This document shows, one piece after another, positions 1 through 6,907 of a DNA stretch of 16,522 bases. The stretch's first letter is position 1; every line of letters starts with the position of its first letter. The notes under the pieces were generated by a model. The model did no database searches and had not been told where the DNA came from. It was given only the letters and a program-made list of their open reading frames with translations. The stretch is from NCBI GenBank assembly GCA_023485715.1, contig JAMCZG010000038.1:1-16522 (forward strand), written 5' to 3'. Both the position numbers and the translations under genes were made by a program. Source of the stretch: Patescibacteria group bacterium. GTDB lineage: Bacteria; Patescibacteriota; Microgenomatia; Levybacterales; UBA12049.

Positions 1-8
1 TCGTTTTT

Positions 9-45
9 GAGGCTAAAATTTTGTAAAATTTCGAAGCTAAAATTT
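9..45. repeat. Short imperfect direct repeat downstream of serS
   Basis: The 13-mer GAGGCTAAAATTT (9-21) recurs as GAAGCTAAAATTT (33-45), 12 of 13 identical with a period of 24. It lies in the 54-base A/T-rich strip past the serS stop codon. No hairpin with a T-run is visible, so I do not call it a terminator. With only two copies in an AT-rich strip, chance is possible. Confidence 0.3.
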
Positions 46-54
46 AAAAAATTT

Positions 55-1287
55 TTATTTTTTTGGGGAAATTTTTTCTTTTCTTAAATATTGTCTTAAA
101 ATTTCTGGAATAATTACTGATCCGTCCTCTTGTTGATAATTCTCGAGAATCGCTATTAAGGGCCTTGTTGAGAAAGCTGTCCCATTTAATATGTTCACAA
201 AATGATTTTCATTTACTTCTCTATATTTAATATTTAATCTTCTTGCCTGAAAATCCGAAGTCGTCGACGCCGATGTTACCTCTCTATATTTATTTTGAGA
301 CGGCATCCACGCTTCTATGTCATATTTTCTCGCAGCCGGAAATCCTAAATCTCCCGTACACATTTTAACAACTTGATATGGAATGTCCAAAAGTTTTAAT
401 AATTTTTCTTCGATCGATAATAAATATTCGTGCTCTTTATCATCTTCTCCCTGTTTTACAAAAGATACCATTTCGACTTTGTCGAATTGATGAGCGCGTA
501 ATATTCCTTTTGTATCTTTTCCGTAACTCCCTGCTTCGCGCCTAAAACAGGTCGAAAAACCAACATATCTTTTTGGCAATTCTTTAGCGTTTAATAATTC
601 GTCTTTATGCATAGAAACGATTGATTGTTCTGATGTGCCAACCAAAACAATTCCATCTTTGTCAAAAATATACATGTCATCATCTCCGCCGTTCTCCATA
701 TATCCTAATCCCCTCATTACTTCTTGTTTAATAAAAACAGGTGGCAATACTGGGATGAATCCCTCTTTAATAAGAGTTTCAAACGCTAATTGTTTTAATG
801 CAAATTCAAGCATTACTCCTTCATTCTTTAGAAAATAAAATCTCGATCCCGAAATTTTTGTAGCCCGTTGAACATCGACAATATCCAATGTTTCACCGAT
901 CTCGAGATGATCTTTTGGAGTAGAGCTGAATTTTTTTGGTGTTCCGACCGTCTTTATTACCTCGTTTTCGCTTTCGTCTTTTCCGATTTTTACATCAGGC
1001 TTTGGGGGATTTGGGATTTTTAATAATTCATTGTTTAGCTCTTCTTTTAATGCGGAAAGAGCATGTTCTTTTGTCTCAAGTGTATTTTTAATTTCTTTTC
1101 CCTTTTCAATATTTTTTTCGCGGGCTGTTTTATTTCTTTCTTCGCGTAGTTTTTGAACGTATTCTGAGAGTTCTCGGTATTTACTATCGATTTCTAAAAT
1201 ATGGTTAACATTAATTTCTACTCCCTTATCTTTAGATGATTTTTCAACAGCCTTTGGATTTTCCCGTAAAAATCTTATGTCTAGCAT
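55..1287 (-). CDS. serS: Serine--tRNA ligase
   Basis: Class II aminoacyl-tRNA synthetase charging tRNA-Ser (and tRNA-Sec where present) with serine via seryl-adenylate, in the cytoplasm; it acts as a dimer. At 410 residues it is near normal family length. Residues about 1-105 form the charged N-terminal coiled-coil arm that grips the long variable arm of tRNA-Ser. The catalytic domain shows the substrate-loop TSE (218-220), motif 2 (FRREAGSYGKDTKG, from 248), the serine-site stretch TSDFQARRLNI (343-353) and motif 3 (NGTAF...ILENYQQEDGS, 368-390). Motif 3 reads NGTAFSTRPL where bacterial enzymes usually have a form like NGSGLAVGRTL, one residue shorter. The ATG at 1287 has no Shine-Dalgarno but has a -10 box 6 nt upstream, so a leaderless mRNA is likely. 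It lies 36 nt after lysS on the same strand with its own promoter. Identity is secure. Confidence 0.97.
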   Translation of the reverse strand: MLDIRFLRENPKAVEKSSKDKGVEINVNHILEIDSKYRELSEYVQKLREERNKTAREKNIEKGKEIKNTLETKEHALSALKEELNNELLKIPNPPKPDVKIGKDESENEVIKTVGTPKKFSSTPKDHLEIGETLDIVDVQRATKISGSRFYFLKNEGVMLEFALKQLAFETLIKEGFIPVLPPVFIKQEVMRGLGYMENGGDDDMYIFDKDGIVLVGTSEQSIVSMHKDELLNAKELPKRYVGFSTCFRREAGSYGKDTKGILRAHQFDKVEMVSFVKQGEDDKEHEYLLSIEEKLLKLLDIPYQVVKMCTGDLGFPAARKYDIEAWMPSQNKYREVTSASTTSDFQARRLNIKYREVNENHFVNILNGTAFSTRPLIAILENYQQEDGSVIIPEILRQYLRKEKISPKK

Positions 1288-1293
1288 AACTGG

Positions 1294-1323
1294 ATTATAT
1301 AGTTTTTATTTATTATCGGTCAA
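1294..1323 (-). promoter_or_regulatory. serS promoter, predicted leaderless start
   Basis: On the minus strand a -35 TTGACC (1323-1318) and a perfect -10 TATAAT (1299-1294) are separated by 18 nt. Six nt (CCAGTT) then separate the -10 box from the serS ATG, so transcription should begin at or next to the A of the start codon. The -35 starts directly after the lysS stop codon. Confidence 0.75.
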
Positions 1324-2814
1324 TCATATCTCGGCAAATCTCTTTTGGACAAAAGTTTTATCTAAAGATAAAATAAGCCATCCTGCTTTTGGGCCATGGT
1401 CTTTCCCGAGAAGCGAAATATAAATCGCCGAAAATGCATCTTTTGACGACATATCTAATCCTTTGGCACATTCATAAATATTCTTTTGAAAATCTTCTGC
1501 ATCCCATTTTTTGTCGAGTTCTGATGAAATTTTTTGTAAAAATTCTTTTTGCTTTTGTGATAATTCTTTTACCGCGTCTGGAATCTCTTTTTGCACTAAA
1601 AATTTTTCAGATTCTGGTGCGTATTTTTCCACCCAAACCTTTGCATATTCTGCCCATTTTTCTAATCCCTCTTTTTTTATTTCGCTCTCCATATTCGGCA
1701 TTTGCACCCATTGAGCCAAAACAGAAAAACGAATTATTGGAGGCCGATCAAGCTTTTCGGTTTGAGATAGTTCGAAAGCTCTTGCCTGCTCGTCTTTTGT
1801 TTTTTTAAAATACGCATCGGATGCTCTTTGGTAATCATCGTAAAGTTTCGGGATTAAGTCCGTTCCTCTAGGTGAAAACTCAACTGCTTGGTTTGGCGGA
1901 GTTTTTATCATCAAAAAACGTACAACTTGGGGACTTAAAACCTCCAAAAGATCTTCACCGGTTAGTCCAACGCCTTTTGACGACGCCATCTTTTTACCTT
2001 GTGATAAAAAGAATTCGTAGGGAATTTTTAATGGTGGGTCTTTTTTGAATATATCCCGACAGATCTTCATCGCGACATCATAGGTTCCTCCAGCCGATGC
2101 GTGATCTTTTCCGGCGCCTTCGATCGTGACTTTAAATGTCCACCATTTTGCAGCCCATTCTACTTTAAAAGGCATTTTCCCGTTGCCGCCAAAAGGTGAT
2201 ATTTTACCGGTATTTCCGCAACCTTCTGCCCATTTAACTAAATTTTTATCACAAATATATGTAACTTTTTCACCATCCCAATCCACCACTTTTGTCGTTC
2301 CGAGTTTCCCGCATTTTGGACAAATTACCTGAAACGGATACCAGTCCAGGGCAATTTTTTTCTTATAAATTTCTTCATATACTTTTCTAATATTTTCCGC
2401 GTTGTCTAAAACTAATTTTATCGCGTCGTTATAGACCCCTTTTTTATAGTAATCACTTGCGTAATAAATCTCCGCTGCTATTCCGAGGTCTTTAAAAAGC
2501 TTCAGCATTTTACTGCAAAAAAAATCACCGAACGATCCCTTACCATCCGGGGACGGAACCATAAAAATGGGCACTCCCATATATTTTTCGTGGGATTTCA
2601 GAAGTTCCTGAGGAAGACCATCGATCGGATCAAAATCGTCAAAACCAAAAGTGTATTTTGCATCTTTTTTTTGTTCTTTAAGAATCCTAAAAAGAACATC
2701 GTGGATAATCGGCCCTTTTAGTCCCCCCATGTGAATCATTCCAGACGGTGTCCACGCGTCGTTAATCCATTCTCTGCCTTTTCGTCCTTCAAGTAATTTA
2801 TCAGCCCAAAACAT
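1324..2814 (-). CDS. lysS: Lysine--tRNA ligase, class I (archaeal type)
   Basis: Class I lysyl-tRNA synthetase, the LysRS form typical of archaea and found in a minority of bacteria; it is unrelated in fold to the class II LysRS of most bacteria. It charges tRNA-Lys in the cytoplasm. The HIGH signature appears as PSGMIHMGG (23-31) and the KMSKS loop as KMASSKG (275-281). A zinc-knuckle-like insertion has CPKCG (165-169), C188 and C199. The C-terminal alpha-helical anticodon-binding region ends with the characteristic FSAIYISLLG...GPKAGWL stretch (461-480). Length 496 is normal. Transcription starts after the greA terminator. AAGGAG lies 12 nt before the ATG, too far for a good ribosome-binding site, while TAAAAT lies exactly 6 nt before it. 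I give the symbol lysS; the class I enzyme is also called lysK. Pairing with serS suggests a small translation cluster. Confidence 0.96.
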   Translation of the reverse strand: MFWADKLLEGRKGREWINDAWTPSGMIHMGGLKGPIIHDVLFRILKEQKKDAKYTFGFDDFDPIDGLPQELLKSHEKYMGVPIFMVPSPDGKGSFGDFFCSKMLKLFKDLGIAAEIYYASDYYKKGVYNDAIKLVLDNAENIRKVYEEIYKKKIALDWYPFQVICPKCGKLGTTKVVDWDGEKVTYICDKNLVKWAEGCGNTGKISPFGGNGKMPFKVEWAAKWWTFKVTIEGAGKDHASAGGTYDVAMKICRDIFKKDPPLKIPYEFFLSQGKKMASSKGVGLTGEDLLEVLSPQVVRFLMIKTPPNQAVEFSPRGTDLIPKLYDDYQRASDAYFKKTKDEQARAFELSQTEKLDRPPIIRFSVLAQWVQMPNMESEIKKEGLEKWAEYAKVWVEKYAPESEKFLVQKEIPDAVKELSQKQKEFLQKISSELDKKWDAEDFQKNIYECAKGLDMSSKDAFSAIYISLLGKDHGPKAGWLILSLDKTFVQKRFAEI

Positions 2815-2820
2815 ACCTAT

Positions 2821-2826
2821 ATTTTA
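2821..2826 (-). promoter_or_regulatory. lysS -10 box, 6 nt from the start codon
   Basis: TAAAAT (2826-2821, minus strand) is followed by ATAGGT and then the lysS ATG, the same spacing as at serS, rmuC and the helicase gene. No convincing -35 exists; that position falls in the terminator T-run. AAGGAG just upstream could instead be a badly spaced Shine-Dalgarno site, so this is weaker than the serS case. Confidence 0.5.
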
Positions 2827-2840
2827 CTCCTTTTCCCAAC

Positions 2841-2866
2841 AAAAAACTCGTTTTATAAAAAACGAG
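2841..2866 (-). terminator. Rho-independent terminator of greA
   Basis: Minus-strand hairpin CTCGTTTT / AAAACGAG (8 bp, arms 2866-2859 and 2854-2847, 4-nt loop) followed directly by TTTTTT (2846-2841). It lies 22 nt past the greA stop codon and before lysS, separating the two transcription units. Confidence 0.85.
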
Positions 2867-2888
2867 CTAAAAAAATGTTTTAAAAAAC

Positions 2889-3362
2889 CTAGTCCACATC
2901 CACAATCGTGTAATTGATTTTACCAGCTGGTGCATCGACCTGCACTTTTTCGCCGATTTCTTTTCCGATTAAAGCTTTTCCAAGAGGGGACTCGTGGGAA
3001 ATTTTTTTATCTTTTGGGTCTGCTTCCCATTCCCCGACCAACATAAAGACCTCTTTTTTACCGTCGACGTGGAGCGTAACTTTTGATCCGAGTTTTACGG
3101 TCTTTTTTCCGCCTTTAGAAGAACTCTCGTGAATTAAACTTACTTGTTTTAACAATTCACTGAGTTCTTCGATTCTGCCATCGATAAAAGAAAGTTCGTC
3201 GCGCGCTGCAACATATTCGGCATTCTCCGAAAGGTCGCCCATGTTTCTCGCTTGCGTAACTCTTTCCAAGACTTCCGGCCTTTTTATTTTTGTAAGGTCA
3301 TCGTGCTCTTTTTTTAGCTCTTCCAGTCCTTCTTTGGTTAAGTAAATCTTTTTATTGTTCAT
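2889..3362 (-). CDS. greA: Transcription elongation factor GreA
   Basis: GreA enters the RNA polymerase secondary channel and stimulates cleavage of backtracked RNA. From the ATG at 3362 the product is 157 residues, the usual family size, and starts MNNKKIYLTKEGLEEL as expected. The N-terminal coiled coil carries the acidic tip GDLSENAEY (42-50) with D43 and E46 in the places of the catalytic-tip acids. The C-terminal FKBP-like domain has SPLGKALIGKEIGEKV. The reading frame stays open upstream to a TTG at 3386, but that codon lies inside a terminator-like hairpin and would add eight non-family residues, so I reject it. There is no Shine-Dalgarno and no -10 box at the 6-nt position, unlike its neighbours. 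Its own terminator follows. Confidence 0.96.
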   Translation of the reverse strand: MNNKKIYLTKEGLEELKKEHDDLTKIKRPEVLERVTQARNMGDLSENAEYVAARDELSFIDGRIEELSELLKQVSLIHESSSKGGKKTVKLGSKVTLHVDGKKEVFMLVGEWEADPKDKKISHESPLGKALIGKEIGEKVQVDAPAGKINYTIVDVD

Positions 3363-3372
3363 AATTAGTTCT

Positions 3373-3404
3373 AAAAAAACCCTCAATATTAGTTTAATCG
3401 AGGG
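3373..3404 (-). terminator. Terminator-like hairpin in the greA leader (candidate attenuator)
   Basis: Minus-strand stem CCCTCGAT (3404-3397) pairs with ATTGAGGG (3387-3380), 8 bp with one G-U pair and a 9-nt loop, followed by seven T (3379-3373). Only 10 nt separate the T-run from the greA ATG. It may end the upstream coenzyme A operon. However, the best greA promoter lies before it, so transcripts from that promoter must read through it, as in an attenuator. Confidence 0.7.
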
Positions 3405-3437
3405 GACAAATTTATATTAAATTAAAACGAATTGAAT

Positions 3438-3464
3438 GTTATACCAAAGAAAAATCTTTGTCAA
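3438..3464 (-). promoter_or_regulatory. Candidate greA promoter
   Basis: Minus strand: perfect -35 TTGACA (3464-3459), 15-nt spacer ending in TGG (an extended -10 signal), then TATAAC (3443-3438). The predicted start near 3431 gives a leader of about 69 nt containing the terminator-like hairpin. The spacer is short, and it also holds a 5-bp inverted repeat CAAAG/CTTTG. Confidence 0.5.
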
Positions 3465-3486
3465 TAACCTCTAGTAATAGGGCAAA

Positions 3487-4518
3487 TTATGAGGCTATTT
3501 TAAAGTTTTTTACGTAAAAATATGCTTTTTCCTTTACCGACTCTTTAACTTTTATAACTACCACTCCTTTTCCTGGCTGACCGTAAAAAATTGAAAAACC
3601 AAGCGGGGAATAAAGCAAGAATGGTAACACTGAAAGATCCTCTTCGCCGTCAATCTTAAGGACCAAATTCTTATTGCCATCGACGATGTCAAAAATGTGT
3701 TTTATAGATTTAAAAAGTTCGGGGGTTAAGCATCCAGCAGGACAAGATATTTTAAAGACTTTTTCTTTACCAGAAAATCCGATTTCCTTTAAATCCGAAA
3801 ATATTATCTTTCTTTCTATGCGAAAATCGACTGCGGAAATTTTTGGCCTCAGAGATTCTGATAGAAAAAAATTAGATATATAATCGCCTACCGTTACCGA
3901 TTTTGACAGATCGATTTTATGTTTTATGGTATATTTTTTAAAATCTTTGATTAAAACATCAAACGGGTTATTTAGCTTGGCACGTAAATTTTTGGGGAGC
4001 ATTAATCTATTTTCCAACCAACTTTGTTTTATATAAAGCCTACCATCCCTATTAATCTGGCCCTTTCTTATTCTTTTGGAAGAAATTGGTTTTTTATCTT
4101 CCGCAACAGAAAAAGGGCAAGTAATTATTTTAAGCATTGGGAGTTTTTTTATTTTTCGATACTCGTTTATAACTTCGGCGTTTTTACGCGTATCAGGGGA
4201 GACAACAATCGCTTGGGCCGGTATTTTTTTGGATAAGGTCGGCCCAAAAACATCGTCGATTTCGATTATTTCTGCCCTATCCGAAAATTTTTCTTTCGAT
4301 AAGTAATCGGTAAGATTTTTTTTCCTAACATTAAACAGCTCGATTCCGTCCTGTATCTTGTTTTTTTTAATATAGCGGTTGCTTGTTATTCCGATAATAA
4401 TTTTATAACTTTTTAAAAACGCAAATTTTAGAAATTCTTTATGTCCTTTATGGAAATGGTCAAAAGTTCCCCCGCAAACCGACATTTTAAATCTTTGCAT
4501 ATTTTTTAATTCTGACAT
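3487..4518 (-). CDS. Fused phosphopantetheine adenylyltransferase / GTP-dependent dephospho-CoA kinase (archaeal type)
   Basis: Predicted bifunctional enzyme for the last two steps of coenzyme A synthesis. Residues 12-165 match the archaeal/eukaryal-type adenylyltransferase: GGTFD (16-20), HKGH (23-26), FGPT (91-94), the IVVSPDT...N...IN...R stretch (104-121) and AEDKKPISSKRIRKG (139-153). Residues about 170-340 match DUF359 (PF04019), the archaeal GTP-dependent dephospho-CoA kinase: VGDYI (210-214), VDFRIER (230-236), DGEEDLSVLPF (290-300) and YGQPGKGVVVI (312-322). The usual bacterial P-loop CoaE is not what is seen here. The ATG at 4518 overlaps the upstream gene by 32 nt; ATGs at 4500 and 4485 are alternatives, and none has a Shine-Dalgarno. 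Starting at 4485 would leave four residues before GGTFD. Domain assignments are from motif recognition; the combined function is inferred. Confidence 0.85.
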   Translation of the reverse strand: MSELKNMQRFKMSVCGGTFDHFHKGHKEFLKFAFLKSYKIIIGITSNRYIKKNKIQDGIELFNVRKKNLTDYLSKEKFSDRAEIIEIDDVFGPTLSKKIPAQAIVVSPDTRKNAEVINEYRKIKKLPMLKIITCPFSVAEDKKPISSKRIRKGQINRDGRLYIKQSWLENRLMLPKNLRAKLNNPFDVLIKDFKKYTIKHKIDLSKSVTVGDYISNFFLSESLRPKISAVDFRIERKIIFSDLKEIGFSGKEKVFKISCPAGCLTPELFKSIKHIFDIVDGNKNLVLKIDGEEDLSVLPFLLYSPLGFSIFYGQPGKGVVVIKVKESVKEKAYFYVKNFKIAS

Positions 4519-5371
4519 TATACAACGACAACACTTTATTTTTTGCGTCGACCGGATGAAAGGTTATAAAATTATCTAGAAGTATTTCGCTTGTTTTGTG
4601 TTTTTTCATATAAGAAATTTGTAGTTTTTTAAAAAATAAATTTAGGTTTCTATAAGCTAATTTATTAAATATATTTCTTTCTTCTTTTTTTGTCTCTTTG
4701 TAACTCAACATATTAATTTTTGTTGAATTGGGAAGAAATTTATTTACCCAAATATTAGAAATTATGAATTCTTGATAAGTTTTATTTTTGTCGAAAACCG
4801 GATTCATCTGAACAATCTCGTGGGCAGTGTATAAATCTTGCCTATCTTTTTTAAAAGAAATCATCGATTTATCGATTAGCATGTTTACACAAATTTTATT
4901 GATGACGTTTATATCTTCTCTTTTTCGACGCCGGCCTAATATTTCAAGAATGAATAGTATAAAAAAACGTGTTATCCAAACAGAATTCTTTTTTGTGATT
5001 ATGAACAAATCGATATCCTCCTCTTTCTCGGCATTCTTCATCGCGACCGTTCCGCTTATCCCGATTAACAAAATTGTCGGAATTTTCGATAAATATGAGA
5101 TAACCTTTTTTGCGATTCTTAATTTATTATCGCTCTCTTTTTCTCTTTCGATTCTTTTTTTAATAATATCTTTCCTATTTTTTAGAAAATAAAATTTACC
5201 TTTTTTTGAAATTAAATCTGGAATTTTGTTAAAATTTTTAAGAAATTCTTTTTTATTGATTTTTTTACTGCTTATTAAAAATTTCCAAATTTCAACAGAA
5301 GTTAAGGGATAATCAAAAATGTCGGAATAAATAATTGTCCGCAAAATCGATTCTCTAATTTCTTTTGTCAC
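4487..5371 (-). CDS. Winged-helix / nucleotidyltransferase-fold protein, function unknown
   Basis: A 294-residue protein of unclear role. Residues 1-70 look like a small helical, winged-helix-type domain (RTIIYSDIFDYPLTSVEIW, 11-29). Residues 101-125 hold a minimal nucleotidyltransferase signature: GISGTVAMKNA, then EEDIDLFII, with D119 and D121 as the likely metal-binding acids after the glycine/serine turn. The hydrophobic stretch 131-145 is amphipathic rather than a clear membrane helix. The C-terminal half (170-294) is lysine-rich and unrecognised. The start is GTG at 5371, preceded at 6 nt by a perfect TATAAT, so this is probably a leaderless gene. Its end overlaps the next gene, suggesting co-expression with the CoA fusion enzyme. 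No toxin or antitoxin partner of the MNT/HEPN kind is visible next to it, so I do not propose that role. Confidence 0.7.
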   Translation of the reverse strand: MTKEIRESILRTIIYSDIFDYPLTSVEIWKFLISSKKINKKEFLKNFNKIPDLISKKGKFYFLKNRKDIIKKRIEREKESDNKLRIAKKVISYLSKIPTILLIGISGTVAMKNAEKEEDIDLFIITKKNSVWITRFFILFILEILGRRRKREDINVINKICVNMLIDKSMISFKKDRQDLYTAHEIVQMNPVFDKNKTYQEFIISNIWVNKFLPNSTKINMLSYKETKKEERNIFNKLAYRNLNLFFKKLQISYMKKHKTSEILLDNFITFHPVDAKNKVLSLYNVRIKKYAKI

Positions 5372-5377
5372 GCCAGA

Positions 5378-5407
5378 ATTATACTATATATTAATTTGGT
5401 CTCACAA
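5378..5407 (-). promoter_or_regulatory. Promoter of the nucleotidyltransferase-CoA operon, predicted leaderless
   Basis: Minus strand: TTGTGA (5407-5402), 18-nt spacer, perfect TATAAT (5383-5378), then TCTGGC and the GTG start at 5371. The 6-nt gap puts the transcription start on the G of the initiation codon. Confidence 0.7.
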
Positions 5408-5436
5408 AATTTTTATATTTTTTTGGCGATCGAAGA

Positions 5437-6870
5437 TTATTCTCCGTATTGTTGTAGCACCTGGGTGACTCCCTGGGACAGGGTTTCGACCGCGGTTTCC
5501 GGCGAAGTATTCCCCAAAATCGATCTAACAGCATCTCCTAAATAAACGTTCATCTGTTGATTTAATCCGTTGTCTTCTGTATCAGAAGCAAAAAAAGAAG
5601 ACCTGGCGTTTGGAGCCTGACTAACAAACGGGTAAACAATTTTATTGTCTTTTAGTGAATCCATAAGATCTACCCTTGCGTACGGTTCGCCAAAAAGTCG
5701 GGTTTTTGACTCTTCTGAATATAGTTTTTGCTCTGTTTCCTTTCTGGACAAAAATTTCATAAACAGCATCGCCTCTTTTTGATGCTTGCTTTTAACCGAC
5801 ACTCCTTCTACCCAATAACTTGCGATCGTCATTTTTCTATCTGTCAAGTACGGGACCGGAACGACTTGAAAAGGTAAGTCTTTATTCAAAGCCTGGATCA
5901 TGAATACATCCCATGAATACCCGAAATACATCGCAAGACTGCCGTTTGCGAAAGCGAGCATCGAAGAATCTAAAGTTGAATCCCAAACGCTTCCTTCTCC
6001 CTTAGCAAAAGATGTATAAAAATCCAAAGAGTCAACCGCTTTTTTCGAAGTGGCCGAAATATCGTATAAATCTACTCCGTTTTGTAAAAAAAGAAGCGAA
6101 ATGATGTCAGGGGCGTGATCTATATTATCGTAAGTTCCCAAAGCAGCCCCTGCTGTTTTAATTTTTCCATTCTCGCCTTTTACCGTCAACGCTTTTGAGG
6201 TTTTAATAAAATCGTCCCAAGACGTGGGAATTTGAACACCTGCGTCTTTAAAAATTTGCGTATTAACAAAAAGAGACAGCGAATCAATTTCGAGTGGAAT
6301 TCCGTAAATCGCACCGTTTTGAATTAGATCTGTTTGAGTAACGGGATAAAAATTTTTTTTAAATTCATCCTGCGTTATCGCGTCGCTAGATAATGGTGAT
6401 AAATATTTTGATATTTCAGGAAGCCATGTATTATGGAATCTAAAAATATCCGGTCCGGTGTTATTGTCGATTCTTGCGGCTAGTCTCTCTCGGTATTGTT
6501 TCTTGTCCATTTTTGAATATTCAATTTTTATATTTGGATTTTCTCTTTCAAAATCAGAAATTATCGATTGAAAAACCGAAGGTTCTTCCCAAAGACCCCA
6601 ATATGTTAAAGTTACTTTCTCGTTTTTATTTTGTGAAAAAATTGGTAGTACGAATTGAAAAATTACAAAACCGATTATCGCTAAAACTACTATCCCCAAA
6701 ACTATTTTCAATATATTACCAAGGGAAAATATGCCCGAAGGGAGTGGTGGTGGACCTAAATTTTCTCCGACCTGCTGCGGCGCAACCTGCACTTGGCCTT
6801 GCGGTGGTTGCGGTATCGGGTTCTCATCCCCCTCGCCGGTTGTATTCTGGAATACGGTATTTTCGTTCAT
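5437..6870 (-). CDS. Membrane-anchored extracellular solute-binding protein
   Basis: A 477-residue protein whose residues 85-477 match family 1 solute-binding proteins of ABC sugar importers: LTYWGLWEEPS (88-98), FERENPNIKIEYSK, the GPDIFRF stretch, YGIPLEIDSLSLFVN, PTSWDDF, and the FANGSLAMYFG region. Such proteins capture sugars or oligosaccharides outside the membrane. The N-terminus is unusual: instead of a lipoprotein signal with a cysteine there is a Pro/Gln-rich tail of about 50 residues, then one membrane helix (about 53-77). That predicts a cytoplasmic tail, a single anchor and an external binding domain. No permease or ATPase gene is within the window. It is transcribed away from the VanW gene from overlapping promoters; TATACT lies 7 nt before the ATG and there is no Shine-Dalgarno. 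The ligand cannot be read from sequence. Confidence 0.88.
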   Translation of the reverse strand: MNENTVFQNTTGEGDENPIPQPPQGQVQVAPQQVGENLGPPPLPSGIFSLGNILKIVLGIVVLAIIGFVIFQFVLPIFSQNKNEKVTLTYWGLWEEPSVFQSIISDFERENPNIKIEYSKMDKKQYRERLAARIDNNTGPDIFRFHNTWLPEISKYLSPLSSDAITQDEFKKNFYPVTQTDLIQNGAIYGIPLEIDSLSLFVNTQIFKDAGVQIPTSWDDFIKTSKALTVKGENGKIKTAGAALGTYDNIDHAPDIISLLFLQNGVDLYDISATSKKAVDSLDFYTSFAKGEGSVWDSTLDSSMLAFANGSLAMYFGYSWDVFMIQALNKDLPFQVVPVPYLTDRKMTIASYWVEGVSVKSKHQKEAMLFMKFLSRKETEQKLYSEESKTRLFGEPYARVDLMDSLKDNKIVYPFVSQAPNARSSFFASDTEDNGLNQQMNVYLGDAVRSILGNTSPETAVETLSQGVTQVLQQYGE

Positions 6871-6877
6871 TTTTTAT

Positions 6878-6907
6878 AGTATAATACCAAATGAACATTC
6901 AGTTCAA
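6878..6907 (-). promoter_or_regulatory. Promoter of the solute-binding protein gene
   Basis: Minus strand: TTGAAC (6907-6902), 18-nt spacer, TATACT (6883-6878), then 7 nt to the ATG at 6870. A start on or next to the ATG is expected. The -10 box overlaps the one for the divergent VanW operon. Confidence 0.6.
6880..6885 (+). promoter_or_regulatory. -10 box of the VanW operon
   Basis: A perfect TATAAT on the plus strand with no good -35. It overlaps the minus-strand -10 (6878-6883) by four bases, so polymerase should not be able to open both promoters at once. The predicted start is near 6891-6892, at the ATG of a six-codon mini-ORF. Confidence 0.55.

Noticed and set aside
1389..1808. 139-residue open frame on the plus strand
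   Set aside because: It is a shadow of lysS on the opposite strand; the composition is unlike a real protein and the class I LysRS is unmistakable.
3363..3386. TTG start giving greA eight more residues
   Set aside because: The TTG lies in the terminator-like hairpin, and GreA proteins begin at the position of the ATG at 3362.
3444..3460. CAAAG/CTTTG inverted repeat as terminator of the CoA operon
   Set aside because: The stem is only 5 bp of weak pairs and no T-run follows it; it lies in the spacer of a promoter candidate.
4487..5371. MNT/HEPN toxin-antitoxin system
   Set aside because: The nucleotidyltransferase is larger than an MNT antitoxin and no HEPN partner is adjacent; the neighbour is a CoA enzyme.
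6731..6907. 59-residue N-terminal extension of the VanW reading frame
   Set aside because: Most of it is antisense to the coding region of the divergent solute-binding gene, it is Cys/Gly/Pro-rich, and it lies upstream of the plus-strand -10 box.
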